A stretch of DNA of 64,000 nucleotides from Planctomycetota bacterium (GTDB taxonomy: Bacteria; Planctomycetota; UBA1135; UBA2386): NCBI GenBank assembly GCA_016794035.1, contig JAEUHS010000129.1, positions 1-64,000 of the forward strand. The letters run 5' to 3'. The position numbers and the translations under genes are program-made. Positions 40,868 to 49,531 of this stretch are shown piece after piece; the first letter of the stretch is position 1, and each line of letters opens with the position of its first letter. The notes under the pieces are model-generated. The model was not told the DNA's origin, did not search any database, and was given only the letters and a program-made list of their open reading frames with translations.

Positions 40868-41953
40868 ATGAACCGTCGTCTTCTCACCGTCGCCACCGCC
40901 CTGTTCGCCTCGCTGCTGCTCCCGGCCCAGGAGGGCAAGACGGCGCCCGTCGACTTCCAGCAGCAGATCTGGCCGATCCTCGAGAAGCGCTGTGTCGAAT
41001 GCCACACCACCGCCCACACCGGCCCCGACGGCAAGCTGAAGAAGCCCAAGGGCGGCGTGGTGCTCGACAGCAGGGACGGCATCACCACGAGCAAGCGCGG
41101 CAAGCTGGTGGTCGCCAAGAAGTCCGCCAGTTCGCTGATCGTCGAGTCGATCTCGCTGCCGGCCGACGACGAGGACCGCATGCCGCCGGCCAAGAAGGGC
41201 GATCCGCTGACCAAGGAGCAGATCGCGCTGATCACGAAGTGGATCGACGACGGCGCCGACTTCGGCAGCTGGACCGGCAAGGCCAAGGAGAAGGAGAAGG
41301 AGAAGGAGAAGGACGGCGCCGAGAAGAGCGGCACGGACAAGAGCAAGGAGAAGGGCGGCAAGAGGGACGCCGGCAAGGACAAGCGCGTCGGCCGGGCCGA
41401 GGTGCTGCTGCGACTGCAGCAGGGTGTGCAGCCGCTGCCGGCCGCGACGCTCGCGGCGTTCGCCGACGGCGCGTTCACGGTGCAGAGCATCGGCGACGGC
41501 AGTCCGCTGCTCGGCGTCACCTGCGCCGGCCGCGGTGACGAGGTCGACGACCAGGCCGTGCTGGCGCTGGAGCCGCTGCGCGAACACATCGCCGAACTGG
41601 ACCTCGGTCGCTCGAGGGTCGGTGACGAGGCCGGCAAGCTGCTGGCGCAGATGCCGCGGCTGGTCGCGCTCGACCTGCGACAGACCCAGGTCGGCAACCA
41701 CGGCGTGGCGGCGCTGGCGGCGTGCACCGAACTGCGCTCGCTGAACCTGTTCGGCACCAGGACCGGCGACTACGCCCTCGCCGCGCTCGCGAAGCTGAGA
41801 CACCTCGAAGACCTGTACGTCTGGCAGACCGACGTCTCCGCGGCCGCCGTCGTGCGCCTGCGTGAATCCCTGCCGGACGTACGCGTCGTGCTCGCCGCCG
41901 ACCTGCCCGAGCCGATGGCCGAAGGCACGACGCCGGCCCGGCGCCGCCGCTAG
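40868..41953 (+). CDS. Planctomycete cytochrome C (PSCyt1) protein with leucine-rich-like C-terminus
   Basis: The 361-residue protein has a signal peptide (MNRRLLTVATALFASLLLPA). A PSCyt1-type domain follows with one heme site CVECH (Cys42-His46) and the typical end EDRMPPAKKGDPLTKEQ plus TKWIDDGADF. A Lys/Glu-rich linker (about 140-175) comes next. The C-terminal part (about 230-330) is leucine-rich-repeat-like (LVALDLRQTQVGNHGVAAL). It is 30 nt after the DUF1501 gene, completing the usual planctomycete cluster. ATG at 40868 is preferred over the TTG four codons earlier. Confidence 0.85.
   Translation: MNRRLLTVATALFASLLLPAQEGKTAPVDFQQQIWPILEKRCVECHTTAHTGPDGKLKKPKGGVVLDSRDGITTSKRGKLVVAKKSASSLIVESISLPADDEDRMPPAKKGDPLTKEQIALITKWIDDGADFGSWTGKAKEKEKEKEKDGAEKSGTDKSKEKGGKRDAGKDKRVGRAEVLLRLQQGVQPLPAATLAAFADGAFTVQSIGDGSPLLGVTCAGRGDEVDDQAVLALEPLREHIAELDLGRSRVGDEAGKLLAQMPRLVALDLRQTQVGNHGVAALAACTELRSLNLFGTRTGDYALAALAKLRHLEDLYVWQTDVSAAAVVRLRESLPDVRVVLAADLPEPMAEGTTPARRRR
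41285..41312 (+). repeat. Hexanucleotide tandem repeat coding Lys-Glu
   Basis: Four to five perfect AAGGAG units lie in frame in the PSCyt1 gene and encode the KEKEKEKEK linker. Unit changes would alter linker length without a frameshift. Confidence 0.7.
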
Positions 41954-41956
41954 CCA

Positions 41957-43180
41957 GTGCGCGCGCCGCGCGTGGCGCTCGCCGCCGCTTGGTGTCTGCT
42001 CTGGGCCGCGGCGGTCTGGCTGATCGCCAACGACTCGCTGCACGATCTCGAGTCGCTCGGCGTGCCGGTCATGGCACAGCGCTTCGCCGACGTGTACCCG
42101 GTCACCGGCGCTTCGGTCGCGCTCGAGCGCGGCCTCGACCCGCTGGCCGACAACCCCGGTGACCCGTGGGGCCGCGCGCTCAACTACCCGCGCATCTGGC
42201 TGCTGCCGGCGCTGCTCGGCGTCGGACCGCAGCACTCCGATTCGTTCGCCATCGCCCTGCTGGTCGTGTTCGCCGCCAGCCTGTTGCTGCTGCTGCCGCT
42301 CGCGACGACGCCCGCGCGCAGCGCCACCCTCGCACTCTGCCTGTTCTCACCGGTCACGTGGCTGGCGATCGAACGCGCCAACAGCGACATGCTGGTGTTC
42401 GCGCTGCTGGCGGCGTCCGCTTGGGCACTGGCGCACCGGCCGCGCACGAGCGCCGCGCTCGTCGGCACCGCCGCGGTGCTGAAGCTCTATCCGATCTTCG
42501 CGCTCGGCGGCCTGCTCGGCCTGCCGCGACGGACGGCGCTCTGGCTCGTGGGATCGATCGGTGTCGCGTTCCTCGGCTACCTGCTGTGGATCCGCGCCGA
42601 TCTCGCGGCGATCCAGGCCAACTCGCTGGCCTGGAACCGCATCTCGTACGGCATCACCCAGCTGCCCGATGCCGTGTCGGCCAACACCGGCTGGCCGCGC
42701 CAGCCGCTGCTCGTGGCCGCGTTCGTCGCCATCGCGATCACCCTGATCGCCGGCCTGTGCGTACGCCGGCGCTGGACGTTGCCGACCGAGTCCGGCCCCA
42801 CCCTGCATGCCTTCCGCATCGGCGCCGGCGTCTTCGTCGGCACGTTCTGCCTCGGCAGCAACTTCGACTACCGCCTGCTGTGCCTGCTGCCGGTCGTGCC
42901 GCAACTGGTCGACTGGTGCGCGACGACGCGCGGTCGCGTTCGCCTCGCGGTGGGTGCGCAAGCGGCCCTGATCCCGCTGCTGCTGTGGAGCATGACCTGG
43001 CGCAAGCATCTGGCCGCAACGATCGGCAGCGAGACGCCCGGCCTGATGCTCGACGAGGTGCTGACCTGGTTGCTGGTGTTCGGTCTGCTCGCGACCCTCG
43101 TGCTCAGCCTGCCGGCATGGCTGCTGCCCCGCTGGTCGGCGACGCCGAGCAACGCGGCCGATGGCGCCGCAACCGCATGA
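41957..43180 (+). CDS. GT87/DUF2029-like polytopic membrane glycosyltransferase
   Basis: The 407-residue protein has about 10 transmembrane helices and the DUF2029/GT87 signature around AAVLKLYPIFALGGLLGLP, preceded by WLAIERANSDMLVFALLAA. GT87 enzymes move mannose or related sugars from polyprenyl-phosphate donors on the outer face of the membrane. The start is a GTG only 3 nt after the previous stop. It overlaps the next gene by 4 nt. The donor and product are unknown. Confidence 0.75.
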   Translation: MRAPRVALAAAWCLLWAAAVWLIANDSLHDLESLGVPVMAQRFADVYPVTGASVALERGLDPLADNPGDPWGRALNYPRIWLLPALLGVGPQHSDSFAIALLVVFAASLLLLLPLATTPARSATLALCLFSPVTWLAIERANSDMLVFALLAASAWALAHRPRTSAALVGTAAVLKLYPIFALGGLLGLPRRTALWLVGSIGVAFLGYLLWIRADLAAIQANSLAWNRISYGITQLPDAVSANTGWPRQPLLVAAFVAIAITLIAGLCVRRRWTLPTESGPTLHAFRIGAGVFVGTFCLGSNFDYRLLCLLPVVPQLVDWCATTRGRVRLAVGAQAALIPLLLWSMTWRKHLAATIGSETPGLMLDEVLTWLLVFGLLATLVLSLPAWLLPRWSATPSNAADGAATA

Positions 43181-43896
43181 GCGGCCCGGGCCTGGGCCGA
43201 TTCGATCCGCCTGCCGGCTACAGCCGAATCCGCGTGGTCGCCAGCTTCGAGGCGCTGGTGGCGGTGCCGTTCCGCGATGGCTGCAATGCGGTCTGCTGGC
43301 CACGCGCCCTGCCGGGTGACTTCGACGAAGTCGTGCGGCACCTCGCCCCCGGCGAGGGGCTGACGACGCTCGCCGCGGCCCGATTACGGGCCCTGCCGGT
43401 CGGCAGCGCGGGTCGAGCCGCCATCGACACCCTGCTCGGGGACCAGCAACTGCTGCGCAGCATCGGTCATGCCCCGGTGCTCGAGTGTGTGCGGAGCTAC
43501 GAACGCGACTCCGGCCCCGTACCGACCGACGTCTACTCGTTCCACGTCGACCGGGCGACCGCGCCCACGGACACGTATCTCTGCACCTACACCGGGCCGC
43601 CGAGCGAGGGGCTGCGCAACGACGAGGCCCGGCGGTGCATCGACGTGCCCACCGTGCGCGCGCAGTTGCTGGCGCAGTTCGGCGGCCGCGACGGCCCCGA
43701 GTTCGCCGCCCACCTGACCGAGAACTGCCTCGACCTGCACTACAGGGCGCTACCCACTGCCCGCCCGTTCTCGTTCGGCACCGGCAACCTGTGGCGCCTC
43801 GCCGTCGAGCATCCGGGCAGCGTCGTGCCCGCGTGCATCCATCGTGCGCCGGCGCCCGATGCCGGCCACACGCCGCGGCTGTTGCTGATCAGCTGA
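43177..43896 (+). CDS. DUF1826-like protein
   Basis: The 239-residue soluble protein has a central segment VYSFHVDRATAPTDTYLCTY followed by TGPPSEGLRNDEARR, and near its end VPACIHRAPAPDAGHTPRL. These resemble the DUF1826 pattern (FHvD...TY.GpG, then HRsP...RlLL). DUF1826 genes often accompany zinc-responsive GTPases; none is seen here. It overlaps the GT87-like gene by 4 nt. The assignment rests on memory of the family pattern. Confidence 0.5.
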   Translation: MSGPGLGRFDPPAGYSRIRVVASFEALVAVPFRDGCNAVCWPRALPGDFDEVVRHLAPGEGLTTLAAARLRALPVGSAGRAAIDTLLGDQQLLRSIGHAPVLECVRSYERDSGPVPTDVYSFHVDRATAPTDTYLCTYTGPPSEGLRNDEARRCIDVPTVRAQLLAQFGGRDGPEFAAHLTENCLDLHYRALPTARPFSFGTGNLWRLAVEHPGSVVPACIHRAPAPDAGHTPRLLLIS

Positions 43897-43916
43897 ACCG
43901 CGTCGACGCACAGGGG

Positions 43917-44987
43917 TCATCGGGATGCCATGCGATCGGCCAAGGCCATCGCGTAGAAGCGATTGCCCGCCGCGTTCCAGTGGCCGTCGTGCTGCCAGAA
44001 CAAGTCCCGGTAGGCCAGGCGCTCCGCGGCCAGCAGCCGCTCCATGGCGGGAACCACATCGACCACCGAGAAGGGCGCCAGGACATGCGCGGGCACGCAG
44101 GCGGCAAGGGCCTGCAAGCTGCCGTGCGGCTCGTGCCGCGTCGGCACCGGCGCCACCATCACCATGAACGAGTACTGCCGCGCCAGCGACGCAAGGTCCC
44201 GAAACGCCTGCTCCAGGTGCGCCCGTGGCGCGCGGCGGTATTCGACCTCGAGCCCTGCCTGCGTGGGCCCGACGAAGTTGCTGCGCAACAGACCGTCGCC
44301 GCGCACCAGGTTCGCAACCGCGCGGAAGAGCAAGCTGCCCCGGTAGGCCGCTGCGGTCCATCCTGCCGGGCGATGCGTCGCCAGATGCTGCACGATCGCC
44401 GCGCGTTGCGCATCGTCCTGGTAGGTGATCACGTACCCTTCCACGACCTCTCGATACAGCAACCCCCTCGCCACGTCGTCCACGTCGTTCCCGGAGAACG
44501 CCAGGATCGCGGTGTCGATCCGCATGCCCTGCGCCAACTGCGCCTCGAGGATGCGGACCTGGACATCGGTCCCGGTGCCATCCAGCCCCAGGTTCCGAAC
44601 CTCGCCGCGCCTGCCCCGGTGGCGGCCGAGTTCGCGTTCCAGGATCTGGGTCCACCCATCGGCAACCGGCACGTGCAGGCTCGCCGTGAAGGAGTCACCG
44701 ATCGCGGCCACGCGCCAGGCGCTCGCATCCGCCGCCCGGACCTCGACATCGTGGAAGCCGCCGGCGTTGATCGCCACCTGCGCATCCAGGTCGAAGAACC
44801 GGTGCATCCGGTCCCGGCTGCCCGGCCGGTAGGCATAGCCGTTCGCCTCATCGCGCACGTAGATGCAGGGCTGGTAGCTCACGCCGACCATCACGGGCTC
44901 GAGCAGCCGAAGCAGTCCTTCGGCAAGCACGCAGGCCAGAGCCAACACGCTCACCGCCAGCAGCAGCCTCTTCGGGAACGAACGCAT
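43917..44987 (-). CDS. Membrane-anchored SGNH/GDSL-type hydrolase
   Basis: The 356-residue protein has one N-terminal anchor (LLLAVSVLALACVLAEGLL) and then an SGNH-hydrolase-like domain facing outward. It has block I AIGDSFTASLHV (catalytic Ser), block III-like AFSGNDVDD (Asn) and block V DGHWNAAGNRFY (Asp-x-x-His reads DGHW). Such enzymes remove acyl or acetyl groups from carbohydrates; substrate unknown. It stands alone in the less dense part of the window. Confidence 0.75.
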   Translation of the reverse strand: MRSFPKRLLLAVSVLALACVLAEGLLRLLEPVMVGVSYQPCIYVRDEANGYAYRPGSRDRMHRFFDLDAQVAINAGGFHDVEVRAADASAWRVAAIGDSFTASLHVPVADGWTQILERELGRHRGRRGEVRNLGLDGTGTDVQVRILEAQLAQGMRIDTAILAFSGNDVDDVARGLLYREVVEGYVITYQDDAQRAAIVQHLATHRPAGWTAAAYRGSLLFRAVANLVRGDGLLRSNFVGPTQAGLEVEYRRAPRAHLEQAFRDLASLARQYSFMVMVAPVPTRHEPHGSLQALAACVPAHVLAPFSVVDVVPAMERLLAAERLAYRDLFWQHDGHWNAAGNRFYAMALADRMASR

Positions 44988-45178
44988 CGTCGAGCGGGCG
45001 GGATTCTCCTCGAAGCCCGCGGCCGGCGTCCACGAGTCTGCAAGACGGCAGGCGGGTCGTGGGTCGCCGTGGGGTGTCTGCCGAGAGGCGAGGCCCGCCG
45101 GCGCCGGCCGCGAGGCTCTACGGGTGCGGCCATCCCGGCACAGCCGAGCACGGCGCCGTCACCGGATCGCCGTGCGGC
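44988..45178. other. Intergenic, nothing recognised
   Basis: The 191 bp between two minus-strand genes contain no convincing frame, tRNA or repeat. A GAGGAG sits about 16 nt before the SGNH gene, too far to be a normal ribosome site. Confidence 0.3.
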
Positions 45179-45688
45179 TCATGGCGCGCTCGGCGTGACG
45201 GGGTCCTCGAGCTGGCGCCCGCAGACCCCCGCGAACCACAGCGCCATGCCGCACAACGCCACGGCGGTGGCGCACACGGCAAGCACCAGTTCGACGAAGC
45301 CGGGCAGCAGCTCACTGCGCGTGCTCTGGACCATCGCCAAGGTGAACAGCACCGTCGCCACCGGCATCCCGACGGCGAGCATCGCAACGATGCGAAGGCC
45401 ACGATGCAGGCCAACGGCGCGCGAGGTGCCAACCGCGACCAACGGCCCGAACGCGGCTCCAGCGATCCCGCCGATCCACAGCACCGCATCCGCGACCTCG
45501 GAGCGGCAGTCCACCGCCACCGCCACGACGACAGCTGCGCCGATCCCGAAGATCGTCGCCGCCGGGATCCACGCGGCTGCGTAGGCGAGGCGCCAGCGTC
45601 GCACACGTCTCGCCTGCGGCGAGGAAGACCGGCCGGGACAGGGGACCTGCCGGTGGAGCCGTTCGCGGCTTGCCGCGAAGGGGGACAT
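45179..45688 (-). CDS. Small membrane protein of unknown function
   Basis: The 169-residue protein has a basic N-terminal segment of about 33 residues followed by four predicted transmembrane helices (AAATIFGIG-type, VLWIGGIAGAAFGPLVAV, IVAMLAVGMPVATVLFTLAM, LVLAVCATAVALCGMALWF). No family is recognised. The ATG at 45688 is chosen because the sequence upstream is not protein-like. It is divergent from a second small four-helix protein at 45876, which has a similar size and topology. Confidence 0.5.
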   Translation of the reverse strand: MSPFAASRERLHRQVPCPGRSSSPQARRVRRWRLAYAAAWIPAATIFGIGAAVVVAVAVDCRSEVADAVLWIGGIAGAAFGPLVAVGTSRAVGLHRGLRIVAMLAVGMPVATVLFTLAMVQSTRSELLPGFVELVLAVCATAVALCGMALWFAGVCGRQLEDPVTPSAP

Positions 45689-45875
45689 CCCCAAGTCCCG
45701 AGTCACGAGCGGTTCTCGCGCCTGTAGCGTGAGAATCGGCAGATCCACCAGGCAGCAGCGAGACTCACGTGCTTCGCGACGGCGATGACCGCGCGGTTTC
45801 ATGGCAGCGACCGTCCCGGAGCAGGACGCCGGCTCCAGTGGCAGCGGCCTTGCGTCGAAAGGACGACCGTTCGCC

Positions 45876-46337
45876 ATGGTCCGTCGACCGCACCTCCTGG
45901 CCTGCCTGCTGTCCGTCGAGGGATCCACCCTGCTGCTGTGCGGTGCTGGCCTCGTGGTGACTTCGATGACCGGACGCGTCGCGGCGACTCTGGGGGGCGG
46001 GACCGACACCGGGGCGCTCGCGTTCGTGGCGGGACCGGTACTCGAGTGTCTCTGCTGCGCTTTCGGCTGCGTGCTGTGCGTGCTCGGCGTGGCCGGCCTC
46101 GTCGCCGGCTGGGCCGCGCTCCGGCGGCACATCCCTCTCGCCACGCGCATCGTGCTGATGACCTACGCGGTGTCGTGGGGACTGCTGGCGACGCTGGCCT
46201 GCCTGCGTGCCGGGGCGCCGCAGTGCGACGTCGCCACGAGCCTCGCTGCGGGGGTGGTCGCCGCGACGTTCAGCGTGCTGCACATGATCGTGGCCCGGTC
46301 GGCGAACTGGGACGAAAGCGTGGCCACCGTGCACTGA
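45876..46337 (+). CDS. Small membrane protein of unknown function
   Basis: The frame gives 153 residues from the ATG at 45876 (178 from 45801, but that extension is low-complexity). Four hydrophobic segments are visible (LLACLLSVEGSTLLLCGAG, FVAGPVLECLCCAFGCVLCV, LMTYAVSWGLLATLACL and a final one). It is Cys-rich for a membrane protein. I recognise no family. Confidence 0.45.
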   Translation: MVRRPHLLACLLSVEGSTLLLCGAGLVVTSMTGRVAATLGGGTDTGALAFVAGPVLECLCCAFGCVLCVLGVAGLVAGWAALRRHIPLATRIVLMTYAVSWGLLATLACLRAGAPQCDVATSLAAGVVAATFSVLHMIVARSANWDESVATVH

Positions 46338-46673
46338 TGTCCGGCGCCGAGGCTGGCGACGGCTCGTGCGTGGATGCAGCCGACCACGTCCATCGACGAG
46401 CGACGGGGACGCAGCGCTGCGTCGGCCTCGTCGCGTTCCTGGCCCGGTGGGCCGCGAGCGCGCCGCGCGGCATACACGAAGGGCGACGGCGCTGACGCCC
46501 CTGCGGCCTCCCATACTGCACCACCTGGTCCACTTCTTCGGGCCCCACCACGAGGCCACGTTCACCGCGATCGCAGACGCGACGCGGCGTCCTGAAGCAA
46601 CTTGGGCGTGCGGAAGTTCTCCGACTCGCTCGGAACGGTGCCCTGGGTCCCATGACCCGCGGGAGTTGAAGAC
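46338..46673. other. Gene-poor stretch with an ArsR-like remnant
   Basis: These 336 bp between the small membrane-protein gene and tRNA-Pro hold no intact gene. The only recognisable piece is the ArsR-like remnant listed separately. Confidence 0.4.
46516..46669 (+). pseudogene. ArsR-family regulator remnant
   Basis: In one frame (46552-46590) the sequence reads EATFTAIADATRR, close to the ArsR N-terminal pattern ATFxALADPTRR. In the next frame (46589-46669) it reads VLKQLGRAEVLRLARNGA, close to the recognition-helix end HLKxLExAGLVRxxRxGR, and ends at TGA 46667-46669. About 30 codons between these parts are missing and the frame shifts by one, which looks like an internal deletion. No intact start or partner gene is seen. 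Confidence 0.4.
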
Positions 46674-46750
<77 letters not shown>

Positions 46751-46957
46751 ACCTGATCGCTGGTTGCCCGGCGATCGAGCGCAGGACGGTAGCGACGCCA
46801 AAGACCGTGGTCAAGCTTCCGCACGGCATCCGGGACCACGAAACTGCTGCCCCCGCACCACGCCAGCCTCGCCGTTCGACATGCCCGCGACCTGCGTAGG
46901 TGCACCACGCAGACGGCACTGCTACCGTCCGCTCGCCGCCGTGCGCCGCCCGTCGCC
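46751..46957. other. Intergenic upstream of mgtE
   Basis: These 207 bp separate the divergent tRNA and mgtE genes. I see the mgtE promoter at 46920-46928 and no clear magnesium riboswitch; the leader from that promoter is only about 23 nt. Confidence 0.35.
46920..46928 (+). promoter_or_regulatory. Extended -10 promoter of mgtE
   Basis: TGC-TACCGT forms an extended -10 (hexamer 46923-46928) with no matching -35. The predicted leader is about 23 nt. Confidence 0.4.
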
Positions 46958-48328
46958 ATGCGCTTCCACCTGCTGATCCCCGAGGTCCGTGAGCTGCTCC
47001 AGGAGGGCAAGCCGGAGGACCTGCTGTCGGTGCTGCAGGAGATGCACCCGACCGACGCGGCCTCGATCCTGAACGCGCTGACGGTCGAGGAGATCGCGCA
47101 GGTGCTGGCGATCCTGCCGACGGACCAGGAGCGCGACGTGTTCGGCTACCTCGAGCCCGAGGTCCAGGAGCAGTACATCCTCGGCGCCGGGCGCGAACGG
47201 GTGAAGAACGTGCTGCAGCTGATGCTCAGCGACGACCGGGCCGCGTTCCTCGACCGGCTGGAGCCGCGCGTGCGCGACCAGCTGATCCCGATGCTGCCGA
47301 ACGCGGCGCGCGAGGACCTGCTGCGACGCGGCACGTTCCGCGACGACCAGGTCGGCTCGTTCCTCACCACCGACTACGCGGTGCTCAACCCGCTGCTGAC
47401 CGCGCGCAGCGCGATCGCCGAGCTGCGGCGCCAGGCACCCAGCAAGGAGACGATCTACTACAGCTACGTCGTCGATCGCTTCGGCAAGCTGCTCGGCTTC
47501 GTGTCGCTGCGCGATCTGATCCTCGCCGAGGAGACGCGCTCGGTCGGCGAGATCATGAAGACCGACCTGGTCTCGATCGCGGCCGAGGCGGACCAGGAAG
47601 AGGCGGCGCGCATCATCCGCGACTACGACCTGATCGCGCTGCCAGTCGTGGACTCGTCCGGCCGCCTGGTCGGCATCGTCACCCACGACGACGCGGTCGA
47701 CATCGTCGAGGAGGAGGCGCAGGAGGACTTCGAGAAGATGGCCGGCGTCACCGGTGACAGCGAGGGCGACGACTTCCTCGCCGAACCGGTGCTGCGCCAG
47801 TTCCGGCGCCGTGCGCCGGTCATCTGCCTGCTCGGCCTGTTCTGGCTGCTGACGGCCTCGGTGATCCAGGGTTTCGAGAGCCTGCTGCACGGCAGCGTGC
47901 TGCTCGTCGCCACGATGCCGATGGTGATGGCGATCGGCGGCATGGTCGGCAGCCAGGCGAGCACGCTGATCATCCGCGGCATCGCCAACGAGTCGAAGAC
48001 GCCGTTCCGCGCCATGATGACCAAGGAACTGCTGGTCAGCCTGACGCTGGCGGTGGCGCTCGGCGGCGTCGCGTTCGGCAATGCGCTGCTGCTGCAGGCT
48101 TGGAAGGGTCCGGGGGTCGACGTCGGCTCGACCGCGCGCATCGCGATGGTGATCGCCATCGCCATGGCCGCGGACGTGGTGTTCGCCGCCGCGCTCGGCG
48201 CGTCGATCCCCAACCTCGTCCGGCTGCTGCGCATCGACCCGGCGCTGATCAGCACGCCCGCGGTCACGGCCCTGACCGACCTCACCGGCGCGTCGATCTT
48301 CCTGGCGCTGGTCACCGCGATGCTGTGA
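46958..48328 (+). CDS. mgtE: Magnesium transporter MgtE
   Basis: MgtE is a Mg2+-gated channel. The 456-residue protein has the N-terminal superhelical domain (LLSVLQEMHPTDAASILNAL), two CBS domains (about 140-260; GKLLGFVSLRDLILAEE and GRLVGIVTHDDAVDIVEEE) and five C-terminal transmembrane helices. The latter include the pore motif region PMVMAIGGMVGSQASTL. The last codons overlap the convergent hydrolase gene by 17 nt. Confidence 0.96.
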   Translation: MRFHLLIPEVRELLQEGKPEDLLSVLQEMHPTDAASILNALTVEEIAQVLAILPTDQERDVFGYLEPEVQEQYILGAGRERVKNVLQLMLSDDRAAFLDRLEPRVRDQLIPMLPNAAREDLLRRGTFRDDQVGSFLTTDYAVLNPLLTARSAIAELRRQAPSKETIYYSYVVDRFGKLLGFVSLRDLILAEETRSVGEIMKTDLVSIAAEADQEEAARIIRDYDLIALPVVDSSGRLVGIVTHDDAVDIVEEEAQEDFEKMAGVTGDSEGDDFLAEPVLRQFRRRAPVICLLGLFWLLTASVIQGFESLLHGSVLLVATMPMVMAIGGMVGSQASTLIIRGIANESKTPFRAMMTKELLVSLTLAVALGGVAFGNALLLQAWKGPGVDVGSTARIAMVIAIAMAADVVFAAALGASIPNLVRLLRIDPALISTPAVTALTDLTGASIFLALVTAML

Positions 48329-49490
48329 CGTGCGCGGCGAGCCAGCCGGCGACCGGCGCCAGCGTGGCCGTCGTCGGTGCCCGGCCGCAGTCGTCGAACA
48401 GGGACGCGGCGGGACCCAGCGTGTGCCCGAGGCCCGGGAAGTCCCATACCGTCACGTCGCGGCCGCCGGCCGCCCGCCAGGCCTTGCCGACCGCGTGCGC
48501 GCTGCGCGCCGGCGTGCTGGCGTCGTTGGCCCCCTGCAGGACCAGCAGCGGCAGCCGATGCAGCCTGCCGGCCTGGTCGCCGACCGGCGGCACGGTGCGG
48601 CCGTCGGCGTAGACGTGGACGTTGCCCTGCGGACCGAACGCGAAGTCCAGCAGCCCGTCGCTGGCCGCGCGGATCTCCCGCTCGGGATCGAGCGCGCCGT
48701 CCCCGTCGGTGTCGAGCCGCGCGCTGACCTCGGTGCGGCCGGACGCGCGCGCCGTCGGATCGGCGAAGAACGCGGCGCCGAGCTTGGCCACCAGGCCGCC
48801 CTCGCCGCGCAGGGCGGCGTCGAGACTCGCCGACGTCACCATGCCGTTCACGTCCTGCGCGTAGGGCAGACCGACGTCGAGGATCCAGCTGCGCACCATC
48901 TCGCGGTACGGCAGGCCGACGACGCCCTGCAGCACGAGACCGCGCACGTCGCCGCGCGCCGCCGCCAGGGCCGCGGCCACGGCGGTACCTTCGCTCCAGC
49001 CGTAGAGGAACACGTCGTGCCGGTCACAGGCCGGCATCGCGAGCGCCGCGTCGAGCACCTTGCCGGCGTCCTCGGTGAACACGAACGTCGACTGCTCGCG
49101 CCAGAAGCGCGCGTCGAAGCGGCCCGGGCCCTTGACCCAGCGTTTGTGGTAGCGGACCACCGCGAAGCCGCGCGCCGCCAGCACGTCCGCGATCGTCGCG
49201 AACAACTTCGTCGTGCCGTCGGGCCCGCGCATGGTGACGTCCATGTCGTGCGGGCCGTTGCCGTGGATCAGCAGCACGACCGGCCACGGCCCCGCGCCGT
49301 ACGGTCCGTCCGCCGCCGGGTGCACCAGTTCGGCCTGGCTGATCCAGCCACCGAGGTCGACCTCGAACGGCACGCGGGCGACGGCACCGACCGCAGGCTC
49401 GGGCAGTGGCGCGGGCCGCGGCGCCAGGCTGCATGCGCACAGGAGGACGGCGACCAGCAACGGCACTCCGGAACGCAGCAGGCTCGACAT
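48312..49490 (-). CDS. Lipoprotein alpha/beta hydrolase with an EF-hand-like loop
   Basis: The 392-residue protein has a lipoprotein signal (LLVAVLLCACSLAP). The alpha/beta-hydrolase core has VVLLIHGNGPHDMDV, the nucleophile elbow YGWSEGTAV (Ser) and a C-terminal His in PGLGHTLGP. Between them, near residue 270, lies DTDGDGALDPEREI, an EF-hand/dockerin-like calcium loop. It resembles dienelactone-hydrolase or acyl-esterase relatives; substrate unknown. The ATG at 49490 begins the lipoprotein signal. Confidence 0.8.
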   Translation of the reverse strand: MSSLLRSGVPLLVAVLLCACSLAPRPAPLPEPAVGAVARVPFEVDLGGWISQAELVHPAADGPYGAGPWPVVLLIHGNGPHDMDVTMRGPDGTTKLFATIADVLAARGFAVVRYHKRWVKGPGRFDARFWREQSTFVFTEDAGKVLDAALAMPACDRHDVFLYGWSEGTAVAAALAAARGDVRGLVLQGVVGLPYREMVRSWILDVGLPYAQDVNGMVTSASLDAALRGEGGLVAKLGAAFFADPTARASGRTEVSARLDTDGDGALDPEREIRAASDGLLDFAFGPQGNVHVYADGRTVPPVGDQAGRLHRLPLLVLQGANDASTPARSAHAVGKAWRAAGGRDVTVWDFPGLGHTLGPAASLFDDCGRAPTTATLAPVAGWLAAHVTASR

Positions 49491-49531
49491 GCGACCATCC
49501 CTACCGCATGGCCGAGCCCGGCGCACGCAGC

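Noticed and set aside
46751..46957. Magnesium riboswitch upstream of mgtE
   Set aside because: The likely leader is about 23 nt and no M-box-like set of stems was recognised.
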